A DNA stretch of 64,000 nucleotides from Vicia villosa (GCF_029867415.1 NC_081185.1:70317156-70381155); one strand, 5' to 3'. Shown: positions 21,680 through 33,579, counted from the first letter of the stretch. The notes: generated by a model from the letters alone, not told the origin. Translations and numbers: made by a program.

Positions 21680-22318
21680 GTCCTATCCCAATTTATCTCA
21701 CCTTCTCTCTATTTTGCTAAAGTAATGTGTAGGTTACTCAAATATCATATTATCTACTTAATATGCCATAAACCATTGGATTTCTCTTATAATCAATTAG
21801 GCTTTTAAACAAACAAGAGATGTGCATATTCCAAATAAAAAATTAAACAAGTAAACGATTTAGCTTACGCGTGTATTTGAGATAAGGTTGTCCATAACAC
21901 TCTTTTGGTGATCAAGTTTGAGTTTTAAAAGAACTAGCAGTATCCTGCAAAATATTAAAAGCATATATTGAGCTTTTCAATGAACTGACTTTGCATAATC
22001 AAAACAAATCCAAAGTTGTAAGTATACAACACAACCATTACACCTTCATTCTAACAACAAAAATATCACTATCAAATGTTCTAAATTTTCACAAAACACA
22101 AATTTTATCACTCATAACCGTCAATTCTACAACAAATATAACATCAAAATCAAAAGATCGAAAGCAAAAGAAAACAAAGAAACAAACAAAACACGCTGCT
22201 ATTGCAACCGCAAGCATGGATCGAAGAAATCTCAGTCCAAAATCCCTATGTTTCTAAACTTCATATTCAAACAGAATAAATAAGTGAAAAAACCTCAAAA
22301 TAAAAAAGAATTGTATAC
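21680..22318. other. AT-rich spacer
   Basis: An 88-codon frame on the plus strand (21991-22257) is rich in Lys, Thr and Asn and looks like chance. It would be intronic to the exon-like frame at 22319-22491 on the other strand. Confidence 0.4.
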
Positions 22319-22491
22319 CTGCCTTCGAAAAATTCCGACGAAGACTTCAACTTTGGTACGGTCTCAGGTAGTTTCCTCTTTTTCCGATGATGAATCTTGG
22401 TAAAGAGTACGTAAGCTCTGGGTCGACGAATGGAGAAGAGTAAGTTGTTGGGTTCGTTCTTTATTTCTGGTGGATAATCGATAGATGACAA
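22319..22491 (-). pseudogene. Putative first exon, unrecognised
   Basis: On the minus strand an ATG (22489-22491) opens MSSIDYPPEIKNEPNNLLFS... and the frame reaches a consensus donor, GGCAG|GTATAC, after about 58 codons. The sequence is basic in the middle (HHRKKRKLPE). It lies just inside the right-hand array, in the position of a transposon or captured gene's 5' end. No domain is recognised. Confidence 0.3.
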
Positions 22492-22837
22492 TGAAGAATC
22501 GATGGCTAGCGAGGGAGAATCAACGACACAGTGGTGTATCGATGGCTGACCGTGGTGAACCGATGGTGGGGTTATGGAACATGACGTCGAAGATAAAGAA
22601 GAATCGGCCAGATTTTACGATAAAGAAGATTAGGGCTTTTTGGTGGTGAATGTCCAAAATTGTGCCCCAATCTGAAGAGTATACGCCAAAAAACATGTGT
22701 TGGTTTTAATTTATTTTGTTAATTATTTAATTACTTTATTAATTATATATTTTATAAACAATAGTGAGTTCATCTGGATGCTAACACAGAAACATGTTTT
22801 GTTTTTTAAAATTTATTGATTATATATTATATAAACA

Positions 22838-23170
22838 ATAGCGTTTTTCGTATAAACGCTAACATAAGATAGTTTAATATTAACGTTTCACAAAAGTGAT
22901 GTCTTAGTGAATAAAGGTAATATCGTTTTTTCAAAAGTGTTATCTTTGTGTATAATATTAATAGCGTTTTGTCAAAAGTGCTATCTTTGTGTATAATATT
23001 AATAGCGTTTTGAGAAAAGTGCTATCTTACTAAAGTTTAATAATAGCGTTTTTACACAAAGTGCTATTAAAATCACCTAGTCTGCATTTTATAATAGCGC
23101 ATGATCATAAAGTGCTATTATAGATGTATTTTTTCCTTTTTAATAGCACTTTCTTTAAAAATGCTATTAA
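22838..23170 (-). repeat. Array of 'GCACTTT...GCGCTA' units, right (inverted)
   Basis: About seven units such as aatagcgttttgtcaaaagtg occur, with 'tatctttgtgtataatatt' spacers in the best two. Read on the minus strand they match the left array at 18062-18218. Unit-to-unit divergence is high, so the element is old. Confidence 0.7.
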
Positions 23171-23835
23171 ATTAGGCGATACAAAATATCAATTTTAGCG
23201 TATGTATCTAGTTCTTACTTATAATCTCAACATAGTGTAATCAATTTTTAAAGAGGTTATCATTTGCCTATCATTTCAATTGTAAAGTGTAGTTAATCTT
23301 GATTCTTTAAACTATGGATCTGAAATCATGTTGGTCCTATAGTGGAACTTTTTCTCCAATACTTCAAAAAGTGACCCTTAAAACCAAATGCAAGTATGCA
23401 TAAGCTCAAACACACGTACAAGCATGCTCATCTTTAAAAAATAGCATTTGGTTGTCTTCAAAATTCTTTGGACAGATGGTATCAACGTTGGTTTCTTATA
23501 TATTTTTATCTTAAGTTTAAAATGAGGATAGGTTTGTAGCATGGTGTCCTTTTTTTCGTTTATGTTTAGGATTGCTCCTAAAGGACTGTTTGTCATGTGG
23601 AATAATTTATCGATACTAGTTGATACACAGATTATGAGGTGGGTTCATTCGCAAACTAGAATATTTAAAATTTTGAATTACCTTGTGACACTAATTGTAT
23701 TCTGCTGTTATGATTTAGGACTCTAGATGAATAGACAGTAAGAAAGACGGAAGAAAACATAAATATTGTTACTTGATCAGAAAGAAGTATGAAGTTTTCT
23801 TTAAAATACTCACAAAATGGTTGAGTTATACATAC
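23171..23835. other. Spacer, nothing recognised
   Basis: No supported gene. The short ORFs at 23378-23596 and 23541-23726 overlap each other on opposite strands and have no recognisable content. Confidence 0.45.
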
Positions 23836-24489
23836 CCATTTGAACTGCTACTGTCAAATTGCTCTAGTTTCTGCTGCATGTGGTTACCGTTCTTGACATT
23901 TTTAGCAACAAATTCAGCTTCCTGGATATTCAAGGCATTGTAAATCACGTCCAAAAGATAAGCCTTGCCAATTACTACCTCACTTCCAAAGCTAAATTCC
24001 AAGTATCCAATCTTATAGCTCTTCATTTTACTTGACCACCTTTATAGCATATCCTCCTAACCATGGTTTTAAATTGCGGTTGCGGCTGCAGATGCGGTTG
24101 CGATTGCGGATGTTGCGATTGCGGTCATTGCACTTGTTGCGATGCGCATTGCGGCCGTTGCGGCGTGAATTTTTAAAAGGAAGTGTTTGAAATATTATAT
24201 TGAAAAACACTTAATGTTATGTTTTTTCATTATATAAGAAGTAAATTGAGTTTTAGACTTCTAATATATTGATTTTTGATGAAAATACTTAAAAAACATG
24301 ATTAAAATTGTCCGATGGGGTTCCTAATGCATCCGAAAGTGAGACTTTAAAATCACACCGCAATTGCGGTCCGATGCGGTTGCGGAGACAACCGCATCCG
24401 CAATATTGCGGGTGTAATTGCGGTTGCGGACCGCAATTTAAAACCATGCTCCTAACATAGTATTTGTTGGCTGATAACCAAGCTCGTAC
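23836..24489 (-). pseudogene. Degenerate gene fragment interrupted by a MITE
   Basis: Minus strand: an acceptor (TATAG) at 24490-24491 opens YELGYQPTNTMLG, which is interrupted by the MITE at 24062-24448 and continues as GYAIKVVK to a stop. In another frame MKSYKIGYLEFSFGSEVVIG... follows and ends at a consensus donor, G|GTATGTAT, at 23835. One shift separates the two frames, so the fragment is broken by both the MITE and a frame change. A related fragment is at 47905-48010. The product is not recognised. Confidence 0.4.
24062..24448. mobile_element. GCGG-rich MITE, copy 2 (387 bp)
   Basis: Same ends as the copy at 21293 (CATGGTTTTAAATTGCGG and its complement). The 8-bp TSD ctcctaac is exact (24054-24061 and 24449-24456). 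With one TSD copy and the MITE left out, the surrounding minus-strand codons (TMLGGYA) read continuously, so it inserted into a coding-like sequence. Confidence 0.9.
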
Positions 24490-25089
24490 CTATACAAACA
24501 CGAAGAGATTATAAAATTTAACTATAATATCTATATCATAAAAAACTATTAGAAATATATTTAGCATTGAAATTACAACCTGAAAGAAAAGTCCTAATTA
24601 TGTATAAACCCTAAGCTCAAAAGCCATTATTGAACTTCAATGAAAAATAATAGACAAACTTCAAACCCTAAAATTATACCAATTAAATCCTTAACAGTAA
24701 TATAAAATTAAAATTTGATGATTGAAAACAATGGAACATATAATTCTAGATATGCATAATCACAATTTCTAAGCTAGTAAATTAATATAGGGTCGCAATA
24801 AAGAAAGACACACTCAATCAAAATCAATTTTATCCCTAAATCTAGAAAACAATTTTAGGCCTATTTGACAAAAAGTATCTACATGCAACAGAAGTGTACC
24901 ACACAACCTAGGCCTAAAATTCACTTAGAATCAATTATTTAATTAAGTAAATGATTGTTAGATAAGTCATAAATCTCAATTTAGTAACTTCTCTCTGATT
25001 ACATTTTTATTTCCAGAGGATTAATTAGTGTTTTCTAGATGCATGCATCCTTTCTAAGTCACATATGCATGTATTTAACAAAATCAATT
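24457..25089. other. Spacer before LINE E
   Basis: AT-rich. It holds a 45-bp exact copy of 20738-20782 at 24867-24911, placed between two copies of aggcct. A 14-bp word, tttatttccagagg, occurs at 25006-25019 and again at 25089-25102, at the 5' junction of LINE E. Confidence 0.6.
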
Positions 25090-27479
25090 TTATTTCCAGA
25101 GGCTTGCTTGTCTAAAGCTATTACTTCTTCTTTCTTGACTTTGATCCCTAAATCTAATAATCCTTTGGGATTGGAAGATTATAGGCCTATTTGTCTTGTA
25201 GGTGTGATTTACAAAACCTTGTCGAAGCTTTTGGCTAGTAGGTTGAAGAAGGTTCTAAGCACCATTATTTCTCCTTGTCAAAGCGCTTTCGTTCCGGGAA
25301 GACAAATGTTAGATGGTGTGTTGGTGGCTAATGAGGTGGTAGATTTTGCTCAAAAAGAAGGTAAGAGTTGCCTTCTCTTTAAGGTAGACTTTGAAAAAGC
25401 TTATGATAAAGTGAATTGGGGGTTCCTTAGATACATGCTTAGAAGATTGGGATTTGGTGAAATATGGATGAAATGGATGGAGGCTATTATTTTCTCTAGT
25501 CATATGTCGGTCTTAGTGAATGGAAGTCCGACTAACGAGTTTGTGGTTGAAAGGGGCTTGAGACAAGGAGACCCTCTCTCTCCTTTCCTTTTTGTCATTG
25601 TTGCGGAAGGTCTTAAGGGGTTGGTGAACAAAGCGGTGGAGAACGGGGATTTTAGAAGTTTTGATATCAATAGATTATGTAGCATTGATATTCTTCAATT
25701 TGCGGACGACACTTTGTTGGTAGGAGATGGTAGTTGGAATCACATTCGGGCGTTGAAATCGGTGTTGAGGGCGTTTGAGATTGTTTCGGGTCTTGGTATT
25801 AATTATCACAAAAGCAAGTTGATTGGGATTAATATTAATTCTAATTTTTTGGATCTAGCTTCTTTTTTTCTCTCTTGTAGGGTGGAGGGAAATTTGTTCA
25901 CTTTTCTTGGTATCACCATTGGCGCTAACCCGAAGAGGTTGGAATCATGGAGGCCTCTAGTTAACAAATTAAAAAAAAGACTTTCTTCTTGGAAGGTGCG
26001 CTTTCTTAGTTTTGGTGGCCGTTTAACTCTTCTTAAATCGGTCTTAAGTAGCCTCGCCATTTTCACTCTCTCTTTCTATAAAGCTCCGATAGGGATTATT
26101 AAAGAGATTACTAGGATCCAAAGTAACTTTCTTTGGGGAGGGACGGAGGGGAATAATAAGGTCCATTGGGTGAGTTGGAAGACTTTATGCTTACCGCTTG
26201 AGAAAGGTGGGCTTGGTCTTAGAAGTATGGGTGTTTTTAATGAGGCTCCTTAATAAATGGAGATGGAGGATTCTTGAAGAGGATAAGGCTTTGTGGTACC
26301 AAGTTTTGAAGGCCCGTTATGGAGACATTAATTTGATTATGGCTAATGGGGAAAGAGTTGGAAGGAGCGGGGCATCAAAATCAAAATCTATGTCTTTTTG
26401 GTGGAGAGACATTACTTCATTATTCAAAGGAAATTATGAGGATTTTCTCGGTAACAAGGTCTCTTTCTCTTTAGGTAATGGTTTTTCCACTTCTTTTTGG
26501 CATTCTCCTTGGTTGTCTAATGTTTGTTTGCGGGACATATTTCCTTCTTTATTTTCGGCGTCTCTTTTGAAAGATGTTTCGGTGGGGGCATGGGTGGTTG
26601 GGTGGGAGAGGATTGGATTTGGGGAGATCTTGGTGTTGCTTCCCCGAACAGCCCCGATTTAATTGTGGATTGGGTCTTGATTCAAGGTTACTTGAATTGT
26701 ATTTCTCCGAAGAAGGAAGGGAAAGATAAGGCGGTTTGGAATGATTTAGCGGTTAATTCTTTTTCGGTAAAGAGTTGCTATGATTTTATTATCTCTTCTT
26801 CTTTTCCGTACGGGCCGGACAATGAGAATGATAAGGCCTTTAGTCTCATTTGGATGATGAAAGTTCCTCTCAAAATAAAAGCTTTTGGTTGGAGATGTTT
26901 TCTTGAGAAGATCCCTACAAAAGATTCTCTCTTCCGTAGAGGTATTCTTTCTAATCCTATTGATTCTACTTGTGTTTTTTGTGGAGTCAATTTCGAATCT
27001 TGCTATCATTTGTTTATTGGTTGTCATGTGGCGACTCTTGTGTGGAAGGAGGTGGCCGGTTGGATTAATTTTATTGATGCGGGAAAGGATGATCTCATGG
27101 ATAGTTTTATGAGATGGAGTAGGTTTTGTATCAAAAAGAGGGTTAAAAAGGGAAAAGAAGGTTGTGTTTGGTTAGCTACGATTTGGTGCTTATGGAGCAC
27201 AAGGAACGGTATCATTTTTAGAGAGGAAGATTGGAATGTTTTGGATATCGTTTGGAACATTAAAACGTTGCTTTGGAGGTGGTCGTTCATTGGGAATATT
27301 ACACATACCAATTGTAATTTTTATGAGTTTTGTAAAAACCCTTTGTTTTATATCTCTTAAATTTCATTTGGTGTGTAATTTTCCTTTTTCCGAGTGTTTT
27401 TACCTCGGTCATTTGTAATCGAGTTTGAGAATTTCCATTCTCCTTTAATGAAACTTGCTTACAAAAAAAAAAAAAATAC
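25090..27479 (+). mobile_element. LINE E, 5'-truncated L1-type retrotransposon
   Basis: It contains only the C-terminal two thirds of ORF2 and ends in a poly(A) run (about 27461-27478). ORF1 and the endonuclease are missing, as is usual when reverse transcription stops early. A possible short TSD, atcaatt (25083-25089 and 27480-27486), is weak evidence for the ends. It is frameshifted, so dead. Confidence 0.9.
25099..27360 (+). pseudogene. LINE E ORF2 remnant (reverse transcriptase, zf-RVT)
   Basis: The RT part (25099-26253) shows FLTLIPK, YRPICLVGVIYK, FVPGRQMLDGVL, KVDFEKAYDKVNW, GLRQGDPLSPFLF and the catalytic LQFADDTLLV, all typical of plant L1-type RT. A shift near 26240 moves the frame (26198-26662, KWRWRILEEDKALWYQVLK), and a second shift near 26600-26650 moves it back (to 27360). 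The last part (PLKIKAFGWRCFLEKIPTKD, CVFCGVNFESCYHLF, TIWCLWSTRNGIIF) is the zf-RVT zinc-binding domain found at the C-terminus of plant LINE ORF2. Confidence 0.92.
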
Positions 27480-27486
27480 ATCAATT

Positions 27487-27764
27487 GGTCTATGGAGAAG
27501 TGACAAGAGTGCCATTGACTGCTTAAAGTCTACCTGTACTTTTTTTTTTATGGAGTCTATGCAAAAGCTATACCGCTTACAATGAAAACTCATTTGATAA
27601 ACAAATATTTGTATGTTTTATTGGGGTTCTATGTATACATTTTGTTCTTTTATTTTATTCCATATATTGTAATTATATAAACGTTTCCTATAATATTAAG
27701 TATTGAAGATTGAAATAGGCTTAATATCATATAACTTTTTTGAGATAAACAACTTTAAAACATA
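27487..27764. other. AT-rich spacer
   Basis: Nothing recognised between LINE E and the Helitron start. Confidence 0.5.
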
Positions 27765-28419
27765 TCTACTAATAAAACAGTATAATATAAGGGAGTTATA
27801 AAGATAAACAATGTAATCTACTTTTAATATAATAAAGTAGAATACATATGAAATCCTATAATTATCCTTATAATTATCAATTTGAGGGTGATAATCGAGG
27901 ACATAACGGTAATTGCATCTCCTTTATTATTATATTTAATAAGATATATTTCGTAATCATTGTGTAACCTTTCAATGATCCATTTTCTTTTCCATCATTA
28001 ATAATTACGTGATGCCTTTTTTTGGAATTGTGAAATCTTCCTTGGAATACAGCAAAACCTCTTTCACGCTTCTTCTCTTTGATTTTTGAGAAACCCTTCA
28101 ATTTCATCTCATTAATCTATATATTATGGCTTTTGATTTCAACCAACAAACCCTAATCTACAAACCATTACTATCCTATAACTACCGTAATTACTTCTGC
28201 CGTCCAAAACAATTAAACATCCTTTGAACAAATCAATTTGCAGCATGCTTTTTTCAGAAACAACCTTGGAACAATACAAAACATTTTCATTCTTCACCCT
28301 CTTAGACTTCTGCAAAACCCTTCAAAACATACTCTCATAAATCTATAAATTATGGCATTTGATGTCCAACGAGTTTCAGATTTTCTTCAATCAATTCTTC
28401 ATTACGGTATTGTTGTTTT

Positions 28420-28510
28420 TCATCTTCAACATGTTCCCATCGAATTTTTCAGATTTTCTCCTTCTATCTTCAACGTGTTCCCAGAATTTTTCAGATTTTC
28501 TCCTTCTTAT
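28420..28510 (+). repeat. Short direct repeat, about 40-48 bp units
   Basis: Two units contain 'catcttcaac(a/g)tgttccca' type sequence followed by 'gaatttttcagattttctcc'. This lies within the possible captured 5' part of a gene inside the Helitron. Confidence 0.6.
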
Positions 28511-28599
28511 GCAAATTAGGGTTAGAACTTTTATTCGTGTTCGATTTGGAACAACATGCTATTTTGTTTAAGTTTGATTTGGTACAACATGCAATTTCC

Positions 28600-31500
28600 A
28601 AGTCGTTTTTAATCCATTATCTTTTCTCACGTTTTCCATACTTTGTTGAGATTTTGCAAAATCTAAAACTCTTTTTCTGATAAGTTAAACACAACATATG
28701 TTTACGTTGTTTCTGATTTATTTATAGTTATATCATATTTTTATAATTTGCTTCATATTTCTTTTTGTGTTTTCATATCAATTCAGTTTTTGTTGATTTG
28801 AACTTATGAACCAATCATAAAAAAATTGTTTTTGTTTAGTTCACACTAAATCACTTTCATTTTTCCTTTAGATCGTTTTTGCTTCTAAGCTGTTTAAAAG
28901 GTTCTCACTTTACTTAACAATGTTGCAGATTGAAGAGATGGAGCACGGGGAAGAATGATGACAATACTTTATCTAAGCTTTTTGAGTTACCAAGAAATCC
29001 TAAATAGAGAAAATGTTGATTATATTTGTTTTGGTTTAATATAAAAAAAATATGGCTACTTTATTGTATTTTTGTTTTCCATTGATGTTTTTCTCTTTCT
29101 TTTTTATTTTAGGACATTGTTGAGAAAGTTATGGCCTTTAGTCAAGAAAGAGTTGAACATTATAAAGTGATCTACAATATTTCTGCTACATGTTTGATTA
29201 GCACCATTTGTCTCAATCAGGCAAGAGGACATTGTGGTTTTTGAAGTAGTTTTAGATCTATTTTGTTTAGAAACCATTCCATATGAAAATTGGACTCACT
29301 GTGGTTTACCATTTTGTTATTCATTATATCACTAGAATGGGTATCTTTTAGACTTATCAAATACAAAAAACAACGAAAACACATATAAAAATTATTACAT
29401 GGACCAACAAGTATTTTTTTTCCTTCTTTCATTTTTTTTCTTCATATTTTGGCTTCTATATATTTTGGATGTTATACTCATGTATTTAAATTGAAATTAT
29501 GTAAAATTAGTATATGATTTTAGATAATTATTCTCAATTTTAATTATTATCTTTCCCATTTTGTTTTGTTTGCAACAATAATTAAAATATACTTTTACTG
29601 ATTCAAAATTATAATACCTTTTTCCTGATTGATCTAATAAAATGTTAGGAATATTAATGTTCAATATATTTTGAGTTTTACCGTATATATTAAGAATTCA
29701 ATTAAGTATAATTAAGATACACCAATATTTTATTGAATATATCTAATAAAATGTTAGGAATATTAATGATGTATTTTAATTTGGTGTTAGGAATATGTAA
29801 ACTGATACTACTTAATAATATAATTTTTAAAAAATATATATTATATTATATTATTGTCCATTACAAATACTATTAAAATATAATTAATTTTATTAAAATT
29901 TAATTTTATAATAATAACATTTTGATATTATTTCTTATCGTTTATATTAAACACCGATGATTCCAAAAAAATTTACGATTGTTGTGTAAGGCAATTTTAA
30001 CAATTTTATAATTTAACTACAATTATATTCTACAAAATAATTTGACTACAATTATTTGGAATTTTAATATATTCATGTTTTTTACCACTAATAAATTCAT
30101 AAAAATTATTCACTTCATACTAATTAATGGTAGTATTTTTCTTAGAAATCCATTCTTTTTATTTTGAAATAAATGATATTTTGTAATTTTTTTGATTTTT
30201 AGAAAAGATTAATAAAAATATTGAAGAAACTAAAATAAAGATTATGATTTATTTAAATAAAAAAGATAAATATCTCACAATTATTTTATTCTCTAACTAT
30301 ATTTAATTAGATGGTATTAATTAGATGGTATCACTTCATACCAATTATTTTTTTGAATTTCAAGATTTTTGAGCGGTTCTTTTTGCATACAACTTCTTTC
30401 AGTTAATAAATAAAAAATATTTATATGACTAATAAATTAGTAATTCTTATTGTTTTAGTGATTGTTATCATGTCGGTAAAATTTGGATAATTACTCCTGA
30501 GAAACAGTAAACAGTTAATTTAATATATTTTATTATTATTCAATTTTTTATCTTCAAATATCTTTGATAGTAAATAATTTTAAAGGCTAATGTAATTTCA
30601 CAATAATATATAATTTTTTATTGAATGAGATAATATATTTTTTTTTTGGATAAAAGGGAGGGCCGAAACTCAAAAAAAAAAAAAGAAACTACAAAGCTTT
30701 ATTATTATTATTTATAATAAAATGTTAATATTTATTCTAAAGAATGAGATAATATAATTTTAATACATGTAATATAAATTTGTATATTTTATAATAAAAT
30801 GTTAATTTTTTTCTAAAGAAATTCTAAAAATATTTGTTTTTGATGAATATTGTAAAAATAATTTATTTACTTTCTATTAAATTGAATAGATCTTTTTGTG
30901 TCATATCTTTTTTATTCCATTTATGACTAAATTTTTTTATTAAATACTAATTATAAAATCATATTAGTATTATTGTCAAACTTAATATAATATTATACCC
31001 TTAAATATAACTTAATATAATATTATACCCTTAAATATAATGGCTTTGGTATAATTTCCTTAATTGTAATTTTGTACTAAATTTCTAATTAATTTTCAAA
31101 ATAATAAACATTATACCCTATATAAGGTAAAATTTCCATATATCAAGGTAAAAGAGGGGCTAATATTGTATTCCAATTAATGTATTTGATAAACATAATT
31201 AATACATGTATTCAAAATGTAAATGAAATTTTTTAAGACATATATTTCAATTAATGTATTTAATTGTTGCAACAACTCTGTATTCAAAATCCAAAATAAT
31301 TAAACTATAATTTACCGATTTTATCATGATTATGGACCATTGATTTTTCCAAAATTTAGTTCATATCTTTAGGAAATCATTAGTTTCAATGTCCATTTAT
31401 CATTATAATTTTGTCTTAGAAGACGTAAAGTCCCCTAATTTTTCCTTAGTTTCTTTGAGGCTTATTTTTTTATTCATGTATTCCAATTTAAAATAATAAA

Positions 31501-32545
31501 AAAGAAAATGTTTTTTATTTTTTAATACATGTATTCCCATTAATATATTTCATTATTACACTTCATAGTCAAAATCATCCTTATATTAATTGTTATCTTA
31601 ACATAACGTAATTAATCAAAAGTTTATTTCGGTGTTTGTTCCAACCTTAACCTGCCGAAAATATAATTTCTTTATGAAGGATAACATTAAATTTCAATTA
31701 GGGACATAAAAGTTTAAAATTGAGATTAGATTTTTCTCAAGTAAAAATGGAAGGACAAGATTTCAGTTTAAAATTGAGATTAAAATTTTCTCACGTAAAA
31801 ATTAGTTCATTTACTTACCAAATTCGATTTTATTTTATTTTTTATAATTTATTTATTACATTCAATTTTTCAAAAAAAATTCTTTTAGTTTTTCAACCAT
31901 GATTATTTGTACAACTTAACTATGTTTAAATTTATTTTATATTAGATGATAAAATCATATAATATCAACAGAATCCATAAATTTACCATACAGAAGTATT
32001 TAAAATTATAGCCGTGCTCAATGGGCCGAACCTATTTTTCTGACGGGCCGACAAAATATTTACTTAAATTGAACAGATATTAGAGATCATATGTTTAATA
32101 ACTTCTGAAGTACTATAGCATATAACTTCTAAATTACTACACAAATTTAACAAACATAATATTATTTAATTTATTACATCTAATCAAATTATTAAACCAA
32201 TATGTTTTTTTGGTATATAATATATTTTATTTTATAATATTTGTTAATAAAAATTGTAAAATTAAAATTTTATATTTTATTACATTATATTTATTTACTA
32301 TTGATAGATAACTACTTAATTATTTCCTTTATTTTTTATTTTTCATAAGTAAATATTAACCTATAACTGATATTTTTTTAAAAATAAATGTATTAAATAT
32401 ATTGAAATTTTTATTTAAAATAAGTCAAAACGATTTCAAAAGCTTATAATAAGATAGGGGTACGAGTGACCATGAACAAAATTTGGACAAAATAATTTGG
32501 TACCTGTTACCAAATCAAATAAATATATATTTATTTATTTATCAT
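28600..32545. other. Very AT-rich Helitron interior
   Basis: No supported ORF. A 30-bp exact tandem pair is at 30981-31040. The word 'ctaataaaatgttaggaat' occurs near 29635 and 29744. A T-run with 'ggataaaagggagggccgaa' at about 30636-30668 may be a tiny LINE 3' relic. Confidence 0.5.
30981..31040 (+). repeat. 30-bp perfect tandem duplication
   Basis: Units at 30981-31010 and 31011-31040 are identical (cttaatataatattataccc...). Confidence 0.9.
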
Positions 32546-32776
32546 TTATAATATTGTGCAATCCGTGCGAACGCACAGATAAATGATTAGTAGTGATAGA
32601 TTTATAACGATATTGTATGATTCGTACGAACGCGTTCGCACGGGTAAATGATTACTAATGATAGATTTATAACGATATTGTATGATTCGTACGAACGCAC
32701 GGGTAGATGATTACTCATGATACACTTATAACGATATTGTATGATTCGTTCGAACGCACGGGTAGATGACTGCTTA
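32546..32776 (+). repeat. Tandem repeat of Helitron-end-like units
   Basis: Four units of 58-66 bp carry 'tatgattcgtacgaacgca' and 'cgggtagatgattact' words. Each contains a small hairpin (cgtacgaacg or cgtgcgaacgcacg) and a 'gattact(a/c)atgat' tail. The units lie 170 bp before the true 3' hairpin and look like degenerate copies of a Helitron 3' end. Confidence 0.7.
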
Positions 32777-32946
32777 ATTATTTTATTTATTTTTCTACTA
32801 AAGTATATATTTATAACTATATTAAATTAATATTTATATGACAACTATAATTTCAAATGTTTTTTCTTTTTAATTTACATATTTTTTTATATATATTTAT
32901 TAATCATCTTTATATATTTATTTATTATTTATATCGACTTTACGTG

Positions 32947-32966
32947 ACCCGTGCGCATGCACGGGT
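32947..32966 (+). other. Helitron 3' terminal hairpin
   Basis: An eight-base-pair perfect stem (acccgtgc / gcacgggt) with loop gcat, placed ten bases before the CTAG terminus. Confidence 0.8.
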
Positions 32967-32976
32967 CCTTTACTAG

Positions 32977-33364
32977 TTTAATATAAATATCACAAATATT
33001 TTCATATTAAATTACATTGTTTATCTTCTCAACACCTTATATTATTTTTTTAATTAATAAATATAGATATGTTATAAAATAATTTTGTCTTAAAATAAGT
33101 TTTATTTTATTAAACCGATTTCTATCTTCAAAGTTTAATAATATCGGAAAAGTATATATAATTACACTAGTGAATAAACTTAAAAGAACAAATTACATAT
33201 AAATATTTTTTGATCAGATAAATTTCCATACTAAGCAGTATATAATTGTCATAGATTTCATAAGAAAAAAGTAAAGTTAGATTTTAAACAATCAATGACA
33301 CACTTTTCATTGTTCCGTACAAAAATTGACGCATTCAATACTTTTAAATTACAATTAGTCAAAT

Positions 33365-33439
<75 letters not shown>

Positions 33440-33579
33440 AGAAAGATTACATGCATCTAGAAAACTTTAACTAACCCTTTTATCGTAAAAAAAGAATATT
33501 AGTAAATTCACAGTTATGAATTACCTATCATTCATTTAGGTAAAAAATGATTGATTTGAAGCGTAACTTGTAATATGTT
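32977..33579. other. AT-rich spacer with (AT)n tract
   Basis: It contains the dinucleotide run at 33371-33434 and nothing else recognised. Confidence 0.6.
33371..33434. repeat. (AT)n microsatellite
   Basis: 64 bp of uninterrupted alternating AT. Confidence 0.97.

Larger units (their letters stand above)
18062..23170. mobile_element. Candidate DNA transposon bounded by inverted subterminal arrays
   Basis: Two arrays of the same motif in opposite orientation bound about 5.1 kb. Inside are minus-strand exon-like frames (22319-22491, 20415-20486), two MITEs and no transposase ORF. This would fit a non-autonomous CACTA-type element, perhaps carrying gene fragments. I could not find matching terminal inverted repeats (for example CACTA...TAGTG) or a TSD, so the true ends and superfamily are unknown. 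Confidence 0.35.
27765..32976 (+). mobile_element. Probable Helitron (non-autonomous)
   Basis: The 3' end shows a perfect 8-bp hairpin (acccgtgc-gcat-gcacgggt, 32947-32966), then ten bases ending CTAG, followed by T. This is the canonical Helitron terminus. The proposed 5' end is A|TCTACTAATAAAACAGT at 27764-27765, of the TC-starting type. No Rep/helicase ORF is visible, so it would be non-autonomous. Gene-like scraps with repeated 'atggc(t/a)tttgat' starts occur near 28125 and 28350. The 3' end is well supported. The 5' end, and therefore the 5.2-kb length, is inferred. Confidence 0.6.
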
